This document shows positions 12,144 through 22,965 of a stretch of DNA of 64,000 nt, piece by piece. The notes beneath the pieces are model-generated. The model did not search any database and had not been told where the DNA came from. It was given only the letters and a program-made list of their open reading frames with translations. The stretch comes from Xestospongia bergquistia (lineage: Eukaryota > Porifera > Demospongiae > Haplosclerida > Petrosiidae): contig OZ014414.1 in the NCBI GenBank assembly GCA_963965975.1, forward strand, positions 7,412,730 through 7,476,729, written 5' to 3'. A program made the position numbers and the translations under genes. Within the stretch, counting starts at the first letter, position 1, and every line of letters begins with the position of its first letter.

Positions 12144-13169
12144 AATGGCACAAGGGTCTATATTATTATTATTACTTTTTTATACTATGATAATTATAAA
12201 AGTAGAATTATTTTAGGATTGTTTTTAAAAAGAAAGATATGTTCTTACATGATTTATCTGCTTTATTCATTATACTCAATCATAGCAATTACAATTCTAA
12301 AGACATTATACATAGACAAAGACATATAACTAAAGCTAGTTTGCACTATAAAAGTTGAATATTTATAATATTACTCATTGCACATGTATGTTGCTAAGAT
12401 TTACATTGGATCTCTATCATGCAATGCAGTAATAAAAATGGAAAACTTTCAGTTGACAATTATTCATGTGGGTGATTTTATTTTTAATATATATATAGTT
12501 AGTCATATCCTACATAGCTGATTAATTCAGTATAACAGAGACATAGATGCATTACTCACAAGACTAGCCTCTCAGTAGATATGTAGATATTACTTTAAAA
12601 ATATGGCATTACTCTTTTACATAATATAATTAAAAGGCTTAGCTTATTATAGATTGTTAATTGAATGATCACAAATCTATTCATATCCAGTAAATCCAGT
12701 GACAATTTTAACCTGTATTGATAGATTTTCCATAACTTATTATGTTTTTACAAAATTATTGAATTATATCTAAGTCAAATACTGTTACATTATGATTCTC
12801 CAATGTTGATGATAATCCCGCAACCTGTATTTGGAGAGTATACATATCTACAATGCATAAAAATGGCTGCATACATTTAATTGAAGGCAATGGCTATTTG
12901 TTTGGCAGGAACTGCAAACTTTGTTGCATACCAAAATACATTTGCACTCCAGAAGCAAACATTAACAATACACAGCAAAAGGCAAATCTATCATAATACA
13001 CTCTGGCTATAAGTGACTTGATGAGTACACAAAGGTTTATATGTGTATGTGTGTCCATCAATCCATCTCTATTATTTCCATCTGTCTACTAAGACTGATG
13101 ATAACTCCACAAACTACATTTGTTATATAATTTTTTAAAAGAAACACAAAACTTAGAAAGTAAATAACA
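12144..13169. other. Intergenic, left edge of segmental duplication
   Basis: 12144-12300 matches about 20565-20710. From about 12300 the sequence matches 22050 onwards. No gene seen; the short ORFs here are noise in AT-rich DNA. Confidence 0.6.
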
Positions 13170-15263
13170 TCACGCTATATATTCAAAAAATTGTCGATTT
13201 CTTTCAATACTTGGGAAGCCAATATCAGAAGGATCATGTAAGACAATGAAACCTTTAATATGAGGAGGAAGTTCTAGCGATTGATATGGGATTGACTCTG
13301 ATACTATAGATCTTGCTGAGAGACAAGCAAGTGGAAGAGGTGTGGAGAAATAGTCATCAAGATGAGGATTGAGAAATTGTTCATCTTCAGATGTAGGTCT
13401 ACTAACACCATCAGGATGAGCTCCATGAGCAAGGAGTAATGATGTGATTTCTTTACTCTGGGATAATTTAAGAGGTCGAAAACCATAATTTCCAACTTCA
13501 TTCACAAATATATGACCACCTGACTCAAGCAATAATGACAAAAAGTCAGTAGTTACATCAAAATAGGTTAATGCAAGATTAAGTAAGTTAGAATGTAGTG
13601 ACGTATAAGTATGAAATGTAGGACACCTATCTATTGCTTCATGACAAAGATTAGACACATCATTGTGAAGCTCTGAATTCTTCCATAGGTATTCCAATAG
13701 TTGTAGTAAAAGCTTAAAACTACCTACATGATCAACACGGCTAAAGATTTGTAAATTGGGTTCAATGGGTCTATATATCTGAATACTTAGTTGCTGACAT
13801 GTTATAAGATTTCTCAAGACAGGTAAAAACTCATTTTGGCAAAGTTTAGTATCATTAAAAAGGTTTTCAGTATCTGAAGAGATTCTTATGTCAAGACAAC
13901 ATAAATACCCATTTCGAATAAGGCTAATAAGTTCATAATGATCACTTGTAATACATACTTGAAGACATGAGAGAAGCATCTCTGTAGCTCGAACCCACAA
14001 AAGTAGACCTTGCGTGGGATAGTTTTGGGTAGAAATCATCCATTTCCCAATTGCAAATAAACATTTTATAACAGTACTCTCACCATAACCAAGACATCGT
14101 TCTCTGATAAGAAGACATTGATAAGCTAAGTTGACTTGTGTAGTGATATTTGTTAAATCAGAGTAGTTTTCTTCAAACTCTTTAATGGATGTTATTTCAG
14201 TGAGACCACCATAAGTTTCAATAGCTATAGGATCAGACAATTTAGGAGGTGGTAGTTTTAATTGAGCTCTGAGGATAAGTCCTTCTTTAAATCTATCGTG
14301 ACATAATTGGTAATTTGGTATTCGAATTGTCGTATTCTGAAAAATTAAGTAGCTAGCATTAAGTAAAACGCTATCAACTTTAACTTGAGGAGGACAATAT
14401 GGATGTTTAGTAACAAAGTCAGTAATATTATTTGGATTTGTTTCATTGAAACTACGAGGTACGTTATTTTCAAAAAAATTTCCTTTGTCAGCTAAGAAAA
14501 AAGCAGAAATCTTACTTGTAGATGAACAAAGGCTTAGTGATATTTTACATTTGAAAAGTATTTTAATAGCCTTCAAATTCTTTCTTAATACAGCATGATG
14601 TAGTACAGTGTAGCCTTCAACATCAGTTAGAGTAGGATCAGCACCTGCTTTAAGTAATACTGATATGATATCTTTGTCTGTGTAACTCATAACAGCATAC
14701 ATAAGTACTGTTTGCCCCTTCATATCTCGATAGTGAACATCAGCTCCAACTTTGAGTAGATAGCTTACAATCTCTTTACTGGGATCACGTGTAGACACTG
14801 ATTTTAACAAAGGTGTTACAGAATGGCAGTCTGGAATATTAACTGATGCTCCATGAGATACTAGTATTTTTAAAATCTCAACTTGTTTTTTTTTATTTCT
14901 ACCAAACATATCGTATCCAACCGCAGCATGTACAAAAGTCTCTTTGTTAATCACTGAACTAGAAACTTGTATCTCGTCTGGTACGAAGTCATTCCACGAA
15001 ATAAGCTGGTTGATATCAAATTGTTCACTATGATGTTCTAACACATACAGAACAATGTCGACATAATCATATTTACAGGCTTCAAGTAACACCATTAAAA
15101 ACCCACTGGTAAATGTAGCTGGACCAATATACAAGTTATTCTCAGTCAGATACTCTTTTAAATCTTTTAGTACCTTTTTCGACAAAGTAGTTGAAGACTT
15201 GGATTGTGCCAATACTCGTTTAACCCAGTATTTAGTATCTTCAATTGACATTACCCACTCCAT
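13170..15263 (-). CDS. FEM1-like ankyrin-repeat protein (intact)
   Basis: A 697-residue single-exon protein and the best-preserved minus-strand copy. It starts MEWVMSIED, as do its paralogs. Ankyrin repeats span about 55-240 (VSHGASVNIPDCHSVTPLL, LLKVGADVHYRDMKGQTVLM, LLKAGADPTLTDVEGYTVLH). A KLPPP...YGGLTE linker and TPR-like block lie at about 335-430 with RERCLGYGE at 387-395. A second ankyrin pair is at about 573-620. The tail at 643-676 has CLSARSIVSESIPY and LPPHIKGFI. This order and the tail match the FEM1 family, CUL2-RBX1 substrate receptors that recognise C-terminal degrons. Cytosolic or nuclear; no signal peptide or membrane segment. The substrate is unknown. The family assignment is strong; ubiquitin-ligase activity is inferred. 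Confidence 0.9.
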   Translation of the reverse strand: MEWVMSIEDTKYWVKRVLAQSKSSTTLSKKVLKDLKEYLTENNLYIGPATFTSGFLMVLLEACKYDYVDIVLYVLEHHSEQFDINQLISWNDFVPDEIQVSSSVINKETFVHAAVGYDMFGRNKKKQVEILKILVSHGASVNIPDCHSVTPLLKSVSTRDPSKEIVSYLLKVGADVHYRDMKGQTVLMYAVMSYTDKDIISVLLKAGADPTLTDVEGYTVLHHAVLRKNLKAIKILFKCKISLSLCSSTSKISAFFLADKGNFFENNVPRSFNETNPNNITDFVTKHPYCPPQVKVDSVLLNASYLIFQNTTIRIPNYQLCHDRFKEGLILRAQLKLPPPKLSDPIAIETYGGLTEITSIKEFEENYSDLTNITTQVNLAYQCLLIRERCLGYGESTVIKCLFAIGKWMISTQNYPTQGLLLWVRATEMLLSCLQVCITSDHYELISLIRNGYLCCLDIRISSDTENLFNDTKLCQNEFLPVLRNLITCQQLSIQIYRPIEPNLQIFSRVDHVGSFKLLLQLLEYLWKNSELHNDVSNLCHEAIDRCPTFHTYTSLHSNLLNLALTYFDVTTDFLSLLLESGGHIFVNEVGNYGFRPLKLSQSKEITSLLLAHGAHPDGVSRPTSEDEQFLNPHLDDYFSTPLPLACLSARSIVSESIPYQSLELPPHIKGFIVLHDPSDIGFPSIERNRQFFEYIA

Positions 15264-15269
15264 TTTCGA

Positions 15270-15281
15270 TTACTTCCTGTT
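15270..15281 (-). promoter_or_regulatory. Conserved ETS-like motif upstream of FEM1-like gene
   Basis: On the minus strand reads AACAGGAAGTAA, ending 6 bp before the ATG at 15263. The same core (GGAAGTAA) recurs close to the starts at 24996, 37011 and, inverted, 55392. GGAAGT is an ETS-family type core; binding is not shown. Confidence 0.5.
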
Positions 15282-15589
15282 TTCATAGTCCCGCCTATAA
15301 TTACATCACATATGTACTAAGAATAGACCAACTAATAACACTAGATTAACAATAATAATTATCTAGACAAGAATTAATGTAGATATACTTTCAGTAGTTG
15401 CCATTTACTTGTTCTTGATTACTGCAGTAATACTGTTACTATCTTAGTGTGTTAATGCTTTAAAAAAGACTAAAGTCTATTAAAACCTCGTATTAGGTAC
15501 CATGTAAATGTTGATGTCATTTCTTCACCAATATTCTAATTAGTAAAACATTTTCAACAGACATAGACGATAAAAGATGTTAAAAGATA

Positions 15590-16560
15590 AAAGATGTTAA
15601 GATAAGATCAAGTAGGTTATAATGTACTGGGTAATAAGTAGGAAATATAGAACACTTATCTATGGCTTCAAGATAAAGACATCATTGTGAAGGTCTGAAT
15701 TCTTGTATAGGTATTCCAATAGATTTAATAATCACATGAAAGTAATGAAGTGATCATTATGGTACAAGCTATGTACATGAGGTTCAATGGTTGTGCATAG
15801 TTATTAACATGTTATCAGATTTCTTAAAACAGGCACAAATTCATTTTATCAAATATGACCATAATCAAAAAGGTTTAGATCTTTGAAGTTGTTATACTAG
15901 TACAAGATTGATAACCACTGTAATAAGACTAATCAGTTCATTATGATCACTTTTAGTACATACTTGAAGATGTGATTAAAGCATTTCTGTAGCTCAGAGC
16001 CACAAAAGCAGACTTTGAGTCCAAAAGTTGGTCGAAATCATCCATTTCCATTTAAAAATAAAACATTCAATAACAGTACTGTCACCATAACCAAGACATT
16101 GTTCTCTGATAAGAAGACATTGATAAGCTAAGTTGACCTGTGTAATGATATTAGTTAAATCAGAGTATTTTTCTTCAAATTCTTCTAAGAATGTTATTTT
16201 AGTGAGACCATCATAAGCTTTAATAGATTCAGATAATGTAGGAGGTGATAGTTTTAATTGAGCTCTGAGGGTAAGACCTTCTTTAAGTATATCGTGACAT
16301 ATTTTGTGACATAGTATTCGATTAATCATATTCTCATGATTAAAAATAAGTAGTTTGTATTAAGTAAAATGCTATCAACTTCAAATTTAGGAGGATATTG
16401 TGGATGGTTAGTAACAAAGTCATTAATAACATTTGGTTTTATGAGACAAGAACATAGATCACTTTCAAAAAATTTTCTTCTGTCTTCTAAGAATAAAGCA
16501 GAAATCTTACTTGTAAATGAACAAAGATTTGGTAGCATTTTAAATGAGAGAGCTATTGTA
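15590..16560 (-). pseudogene. FEM1-like relic
   Basis: Minus-strand remains running from the mid region just after the ankyrins (CSFTSKISALFLEDR) through KLSPPTLSESI, the TPR-like block with REQCLGYGDSTV and the LYKNSDLHND-type region. Frames are broken near 16328, 16050 and onward, and both the N-terminal ankyrins and the VHL-box-like tail are missing. It matches 25315-26290 almost throughout, so it was copied as part of the larger segmental duplication. Confidence 0.75.
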
Positions 16561-17087
16561 ACAATTAAAATGATCTAAGTGTGAAGTTACTTTAATTTTA
16601 AGAACCACATTTATTAAATATTATCAAAATGACAGTGCCTATAGATCTGCCAATAGCTTTGCTGTGTACTAAAGTGATCCTCTCTCCCTAAATCCTAAAA
16701 AATTAATTATAAAGTCATGTTTGAGTGCACCCCTCAAAGACATGCGTCTGCTGGTCATTTTGCCAGTGCTGTTATATATGTTATGGCCTGCTTTCAAATG
16801 TCAGACAGCTAATCTTAAAGCCAGGTGGCCTGATTTTAAACTGGTCCAATCCTCTTTACAACTAATTCCAAGCTAGCAAAAATTTGAAGACAGTTGTAAT
16901 TTATTTCATCTCAGGGGAAACTTTTTATGTTCTGATTAAGAAACCATAAGTCAGGTTGGTTTCTGACTTTCTTGATCAGTATTCACTTCCTATTTTACTA
17001 TCTTATGCACTAAGACTCAGCTAAATTGATGATAATTCTACAAACCACATATGTTATAAAAATTTTAAAACATAAAAATGAACTTAC
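16561..17087. other. Intergenic, nothing recognised
   Basis: AT-rich sequence without convincing ORFs, repeats or RNA genes. Confidence 0.5.
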
Positions 17088-17845
17088 TTAGAGAACAGCA
17101 TAAAACTTAAATTTATAATGATAGTAAAAAGGAACATCATCATCACTTGACAAGCCAATATCAGCTGGATCATGTAAAGTAATGAAACCTTTAATATGAG
17201 GAGGAAGATCTATTGATTGATATGGAATTGACTCTGATACTATAGATCTTGCTGAGAGACAAGAGAGTGGAAGAGGTGTGGAGAAATAGTTATCAAGAAG
17301 TACCTGCTTTAAGTAACACATAATAGCATACATAAGTACTGTTTGCTCTTTTGTATCTCGATAATGAACATCAGCTCCAATTTTGAGTAGATAGCTTACA
17401 ATTTCTTCACTGTGATCATATGTGGACAAAGCCCTTAACAAAGGTGTCACAGAACAACAGTCTGGTATGTTAACTGATGCTCTACGAGATACCAATAATT
17501 TTAAAAACTTAGGTGATAGACTTTGTCTAAAAAAATTGTTTTCAACAGCACCATGTACAAGAGTCTGTTTGCGAATCAGTGGACCAGAAACCTGTATTTT
17601 GTCTGGTACTAAGTGGTGCCAAGGAATTAGCTGGTTAATATCAAATTGTCTGATCTAACACATACTGGACTATGTTGACATAATCAGATCTACAGGCTTC
17701 AAGTAATACTGATAAAAATCCACTAATAAATGTAGCTGGACCAATATACAAGTTGTTCTTAGTTAGATACTTCTTTACATGTTCTAGAATCTTTTTTGCT
17801 AAAGTATTTGAAGATTTAAGTTGTGGAAATATTCGTCCAACCCAG
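17088..17845 (-). pseudogene. FEM1-like broken copy (psi-B)
   Basis: Read right to left: an N-terminal segment without its first codons (RIFPQLKSSNTLAKKIL, NLYIGPATF), ankyrin text with a short deletion near 17650, then ankyrin repeats up to QTVLMYA. An internal deletion at about 17300 joins this directly to the C-terminal tail (DNYFSTPLPLSCLSARSIVSESIPY...LPPHIKGFI). All the mid and TPR-like regions are lost. At about 17845 it is fused in frame to the neighbouring copy psi-A. Confidence 0.75.
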
Positions 17846-19005
17846 AGTTGTTTTAAACTTATTAATAACATGAAACTAATTTTGTGATCATAATGGTATA
17901 AGCTATGTACATGAGGTTCAATGGTTGTATATAACTGAACATTGAGTTGTTGACACATTGTTACATTTCTCAAAACAGGTAAAAATTATTTTGACAAATG
18001 TTGATATCATCAAAAACGCTTTGAGTCTCTGAAGAGGAGGTTGTTATACTAGTACAAGATTGATACCCATTTTCAATAAGGCTAATCACCATGATCACTT
18101 GTAATACATACTTGAAGACGTGAGAGAAGCATCTTTGTAGCTCGAACCCACAAAAGCAGACCATGAGTCCAAAAGTTAGTAGAAATCATCCATTTCCCAA
18201 TTGCAAATATACATTGAATAACAGTACTGTCACCATAACCAAGACATCGTTCTCTAATAATAAGACATTGATAAGCTAAGTTGACTTGTGTAGTGATATT
18301 AGTTAAATCAGAGTAGTTTTCTTTAAACTCTTCAATGGATGTTATTTCAGTGAGACCACCACAAGCTTCAATAGGTTCAGATAATGTAGAAGGTTGTAGC
18401 TTTAGTTCAGTTCTGAGGGTAAGACCTTCTTTAAATCTATCATGACATATTTGGTGATTTGGTGTTTGATACGCTGTATTTTTAAAAAAATAAGTAGCTA
18501 GCATTAAGTAAAATGCTATCAACTTTAAGTTGAGGAGGACAAAGTGGATGGTTAGTAATAAAGTCAGTAATAACATTTGGATTTAGTTAACTGAGACAAA
18601 GACAAGATTCTTTTTTAATAATATCTTTTTTGTCTGCCAAAAATAAAGTAGAATTGTACTTGTAGATGAACAAAGATTTGGTGGTATTTCAAATGAGAAA
18701 AGAATTTTTGCATGTAAATCTTTTCTTAATACAGCATGATCTGGTACTAAGTGGTGACAAGAAATTAGCTGGTTGATATCAAATTATCCACTATGATGAT
18801 CTAACACATATTGGACTATGTTGACATAATCAGATTGACAGGCTTCAAGTAACACTGATATAAATCCACTAGTAAATGTAGCTGGACCAGTATATAAGTT
18901 GTTCTTAGCTAGATACTTCTTTAGATCTTCTAGTATCTTTTTTGCCAAAGTATTTGAAGATTTAAGTTGTCATCCAACTTCTTCCGACAATAACCACTCC
19001 ATGTT
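17846..19005 (-). pseudogene. FEM1-like broken copy (psi-A)
   Basis: Starts with a family-type ATG at about 19003-19005 and carries the NLY.GPATFTSGF motif. It has a deletion removing most ankyrin repeats near 18730. It continues through the KVDS..LNASY region, KLQPSTLSEPI and RERCLGYGDSTV, with frame changes, and stops being family-colinear at about 17845 where another copy's N-terminus begins. Closest relative is psi-1 (31-2079). Confidence 0.75.
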
Positions 19006-19770
19006 AGATTATATATATTTCCTGCTTTCCTATAAATTTCTGATTTGGCAAATACTATAAATATCTAAACTACTACTAATAAATTAAGCATGTGCTCAGA
19101 AGGAATTGTATGAGTTGTCTAAATGAATATGTAAATTAAAGATGTCACTGTAAAAATGTCCTGACTGATTTCACCAATTCTTGATCATTACAGATACATA
19201 AAATACATGGTGGATACTGTGAAGTAATAAACATCTGTATAGTAGTGCTCTTATTACTAATATATTATTTCATTTGCCTACAAGGTGCAAACAATCAACA
19301 GTGATCTAGACTTTCCCAAGAGGAAAGACCAGCTGCCCTAGCCTTGTGAAGTGTAAACAGACTACAATATAAGAATATAAACTACACTGTACACATGGCT
19401 AAGTAATAACACATTACACAGAATTTCATAGCTCTCACAATTATAATCATGAAAATACATGACTTATCATTAGTTAATTATTACAAAGTCAGGCATTTAC
19501 TACTTACATTATCTCATTCTTATTGTATGCAATGAAATGAACACAAATTGGTAGATCAATCAATCAACTTTTGTAGTAATAGACATTCACACAAGCAATT
19601 ATCCAACAAGACACAAATTTATGTAAGAAATATCAAATAAAGATTTCAATGTATAGCACATATTCCTGCTTTGTATAATTATATATTAATTCATATACTA
19701 AGTCATTGTGTCACATCAATTGAGGCTTTGGTTGTTATAATTTCATCAATATGACATGGTGCACAATACT
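19006..19770. other. Duplicated 5' flank of psi-A
   Basis: Matches 2360-3130 with only small differences; no gene. It ends at the LTR, as the psi-1 flank does. Confidence 0.7.
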
Positions 19771-19925
19771 TGATATTTCTATAATCTTTATAGGAGAGAG
19801 AACCCACCAACAAAATAAGAACTATAATAGAACAACAACTACAATAACTGACTACAACAGGAAATGCATGCTATTATATATAAACAAAACCATACAACTG
19901 TAACTAGTTATAACAAGTTATTACA
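19771..19925 (-). repeat. Gypsy 3' LTR, second copy
   Basis: Homolog of 3131-3296, TG...CA, with an 11 bp internal difference. Left of it is atact, identical to the 5 bp right of the first copy (6478-6482). Confidence 0.75.
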
Positions 19926-20302
19926 GATCTCCCTTCTTAATCCCAAGATTCTTCAGCAAAACATTGAGGAGGTTGTCTGTTTCTAGTTGGATATCTTTTT
20001 TCATTATCGGAACGTGTCACTGGTGTAAGCATTTGGTCAAGTGAGACTTCGATCGCAGGAAAGTAATCAGACATACGTTGACGTATTTGCTTCTTGTGCC
20101 TTTTTACATAATTATTTGAACCTTCTAAATGTATGCTAAAAAGTAACATTTCCACGACGTTCTACAACAGTACCAGGTATCCATTTAACATGACTCTCTT
20201 TTGAGAAGTTGCGTACATACACAAGATCACCAATAACAAAATCTCTATTCTTAGTATGTCCATCAAATAATTGCTTTTGTTTCTCCTGTTTTTTAAAACT
20301 GA
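19926..20302 (-). mobile_element. Gypsy integrase C-terminus, truncated copy
   Basis: Polypurine tract, then the last part of the integrase/pol ORF (VKWIPGTVVERRGNVTF ... RYPTRNRQPPQ), with a frame change near 20150. It breaks off at about 20302 where FEM1-like sequence begins, so about 3 kb of the element present in the first copy is missing here. It retains about 26 bp around VKWIPG that the first copy lost. Confidence 0.8.
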
Positions 20303-20465
20303 AACACAGGGAAGGACTGGATACATCATTGTGAGGATTATTGTACAAGTATTCTAATAGTTTTAGTAACAACGTGAAACTATATTGGTGGTCATTATAT
20401 AGTACAAGCTATAACATTCAATGGTTGTAAAAGACTGAGAACTTAGTTGTTTACATGCTATCTGA
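20303..20465 (-). pseudogene. Short FEM1-like relic
   Basis: Minus-strand text LLKLLEYLYNNPHNDVSS matches the stretch just before the C-terminal ankyrins of the family. It is fused directly to the truncated Gypsy piece; no start, tail or open frame remains. Confidence 0.6.
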
Positions 20466-20951
20466 ATTCTTACTATTCTGTATTAAGCAGGGCAATTGTT
20501 CTTTCTTTGGTTCATTCAGTTTTTCATCAGACAGAATTTATCAGGTAAACTGTATTACTACCTATGTCAAGATGGCACAAGTTCTATATTCTTATTATTA
20601 CTGTTATTATTCTTTTTATGCTATGATCATTACAAAAGTAGAAATATTTTAGGATTGTTTTTAAACAGAAAGATATGTTCTTACATGATTTTCTGCTTTT
20701 GCAAGTCTCATTTTGAGCAATTTTAACAATCAAAGCAGTTGGTTTGTGTAAAACTTAGAGACCATTAACAGAAGTTTGTAGGGACAGTAATCTATTGTAT
20801 CATAAGACCTAGAATTAACATGTATTTTCATTATTTTGTTCCAATTTCTTAAAGCGATCAGATTTGTCTTGTCTTCTAATAGTCAAGGAATGGGTATCCT
20901 TTACAGTACATGTTTTGGCTTGGTTATAAACACACACACACACACACATAG
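20466..20951. other. Spacer with (AC)n microsatellite
   Basis: Part (20565-20710) matches 12144-12300. A pure AC run lies at about 20931-20948. No gene seen. Confidence 0.5.
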
Positions 20952-21489
20952 CAGGGTTTCATTTAGGAGGAGGGGTGGGGGGCATTCACCCCCCCTTGCC
21001 AGAGTCTTGCCCCCCCTTTGGAAAGTAGGTTAGCCATTTTTTTCAAGGGTCTAATGAATACAGAACTGAAACTCAACACAAGGACTGTACAGCATAAGGT
21101 AACCTTAGGCTAAACACAAGGAGAACGTACAGTTTTTAACCAAAACAGCCTAGAAGCTGATGTAGATGGGTACTAGCTTCACTAAAGTAAGAGCAAATAT
21201 TCATTACTCCTAAGTGCCTTATCAGCACCTGTATGGTAACTTAGTCTATAGATGTTAAGTGCCTTATCTGCACCAGAAATATGATCATCTCATTATGTTA
21301 TTTGAAAACCACAAATGGTCTGAAATGTTCCAGAAGCGATCTCAGAGTGCCTAAAATTCAAAAAATTTCTGGGGGGCATGCCTCCAGACCCAGAGGGGAT
21401 GCTGTCATGCACAGTCCCTTCACCTCCCAAAAAATTTTTCTCCAAGTATTATTTTGCCACCCTTGTCTATTTTACTAAATGAAATCCTG
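20952..21489. mobile_element. Non-autonomous TIR DNA transposon
   Basis: The 538 bp unit starts CAGGGTTTCATTTAG and ends with the near-perfect inverse CTAAATGAAATCCTG. It is flanked on both sides by the direct repeat catag (20947-20951 and 21490-21494). It codes for no transposase; inside are C- and G-rich blocks unlike the AT-rich surroundings. CAGGG ends resemble hAT elements, but those make 8 bp duplications, so the superfamily is left open. It is absent from the related duplicated block near 12.2 kb. Confidence 0.75.
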
Positions 21490-21542
21490 CATAGTATACA
21501 TGTACATAAATACATACATACATATGTGTGTGTGCATATATA

Positions 21543-21943
21543 TACCGTAAGGGTATAAATTTTCGTGGGGATTTAATTTCGCTGTATTCGTGGGTTGTTG
21601 TTTTATCACGAAATTTAACTTTTATTCCACCCACGCATAATCACGCAAAGGGATTCATGTCGGTCACTTCTTTCTCTTTTACACTGTCTGAAGTACTTCT
21701 CCATCAACTGCCTCCCAGATTTTCTTGTATATATGATACCCTCTCACCATGGATTTATAGGAATAGGTAGCCATATTTTGCGAAAATCACGCTTGTGATC
21801 ACAACACGTGCCTGATACCACACCCATTATTAATACTTCACACCCACTAAACACGAAAATTAATACCCAAGAAATTTAAATAATAAAGCAAAATTTAAAA
21901 AACAGGAAAATTTAAACCCTAGAAAATTTGTACCCTTACGGTA
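21543..21943. mobile_element. MITE with TACCGTAAGGGTA termini
   Basis: A 401 bp unit with inverted ends: the left end TACCGTAAGGGTATAAATTT and the inverse of the right end (TACCGTAAGGGTACAAATTT) differ at one base over these 20. It sits inside TA-rich DNA, consistent with insertion at TA. No transposase ORF. Confidence 0.75.
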
Positions 21944-21954
21944 TATATATATAC

Positions 21955-22020
<66 letters not shown>
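21944..22020. repeat. (TA)n/(AC)n microsatellite
   Basis: Long alternating TA run with a few C interruptions, ending in (AC)n. It abuts the MITE. Confidence 0.9.
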
Positions 22021-22965
22021 GAAAGTCATTCTTTCTGATCCATAAACAACATTATACATAGACAGAGGAGACATATGACTAAAGCTAGTTTGCACACTAA
22101 AAGTAGAATATTTATAATATCACTCATTGCGCATGTATCTTGCTAAGACTTACATTGAATCTCTATCATGCAATGCAGTAATAAAAATGGAAAACTTTCA
22201 GTTGACAATTATTCATGTGGGTGATTTTATTTTTAATATATATATAGTTTGTCATATCCTACATAGCTGATTAATTCAGTATAACAGTGACATAGATGCA
22301 TTACTCACAAGACTAGCCTCTCAGTAGATATGTAGATATTACTTTTAAAATATGGCATTAATCTTTTACATAATATAATTAAAAGGCCTGGCTTATTATA
22401 TAGAATGTTAATTGAAAGATCACAAATCTATTCATATCCAGTAAATCTAGTGACAATTTTAACCTGTATTGATAGCTTTCTATAGCTTGTTATGTTCTTA
22501 CAAAATTATTGAATTATATCTAAGTCAAATACAGTTACATTATGATTCTCCAATGTTGATGATAATCCCACAACCTGAGTATACATATTTACAATGCATA
22601 AAAATGGCTACATACATTTAATTGAAGGCAATGCTTATTTGTTTGGTAGGAACTGCATACTTTGTTGCATATCAAAATTCATTTCCACTCCAAAAGCAAA
22701 CATTAACTATACACAGCAAAAGTATGACTTCCTGGCAAATCTATAACTATCATAATACACTCTGGCTATAAGTGACATAATGTGTATACAAAGGTTTTTA
22801 TGTGTATGTGTGTCCATCAATCCATCTCCTTTATTTCCATCTGTCTACTAAGACTGATGATAACTCCACAAACTACATTTGTTATATATATATTTTTTTA
22901 AAATTGAAAAGAAACACAAAACTTAGAAAGAAAATAACATCACAACATTATATATTCAAAAAATG
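22021..22965. other. 3' flank of FEM1-like gene, duplicated
   Basis: From about 22050 it matches 12300-13169 nearly throughout. No gene seen. Confidence 0.6.

Noticed and set aside
20836-21770. Several ORFs of 65-80 codons on plus
   Set aside because: They lie inside the two TIR elements and their microsatellites and show no protein-like composition.
21944-22020. Long TA run as a promoter or origin
   Set aside because: A plain microsatellite explains it and no gene starts nearby.
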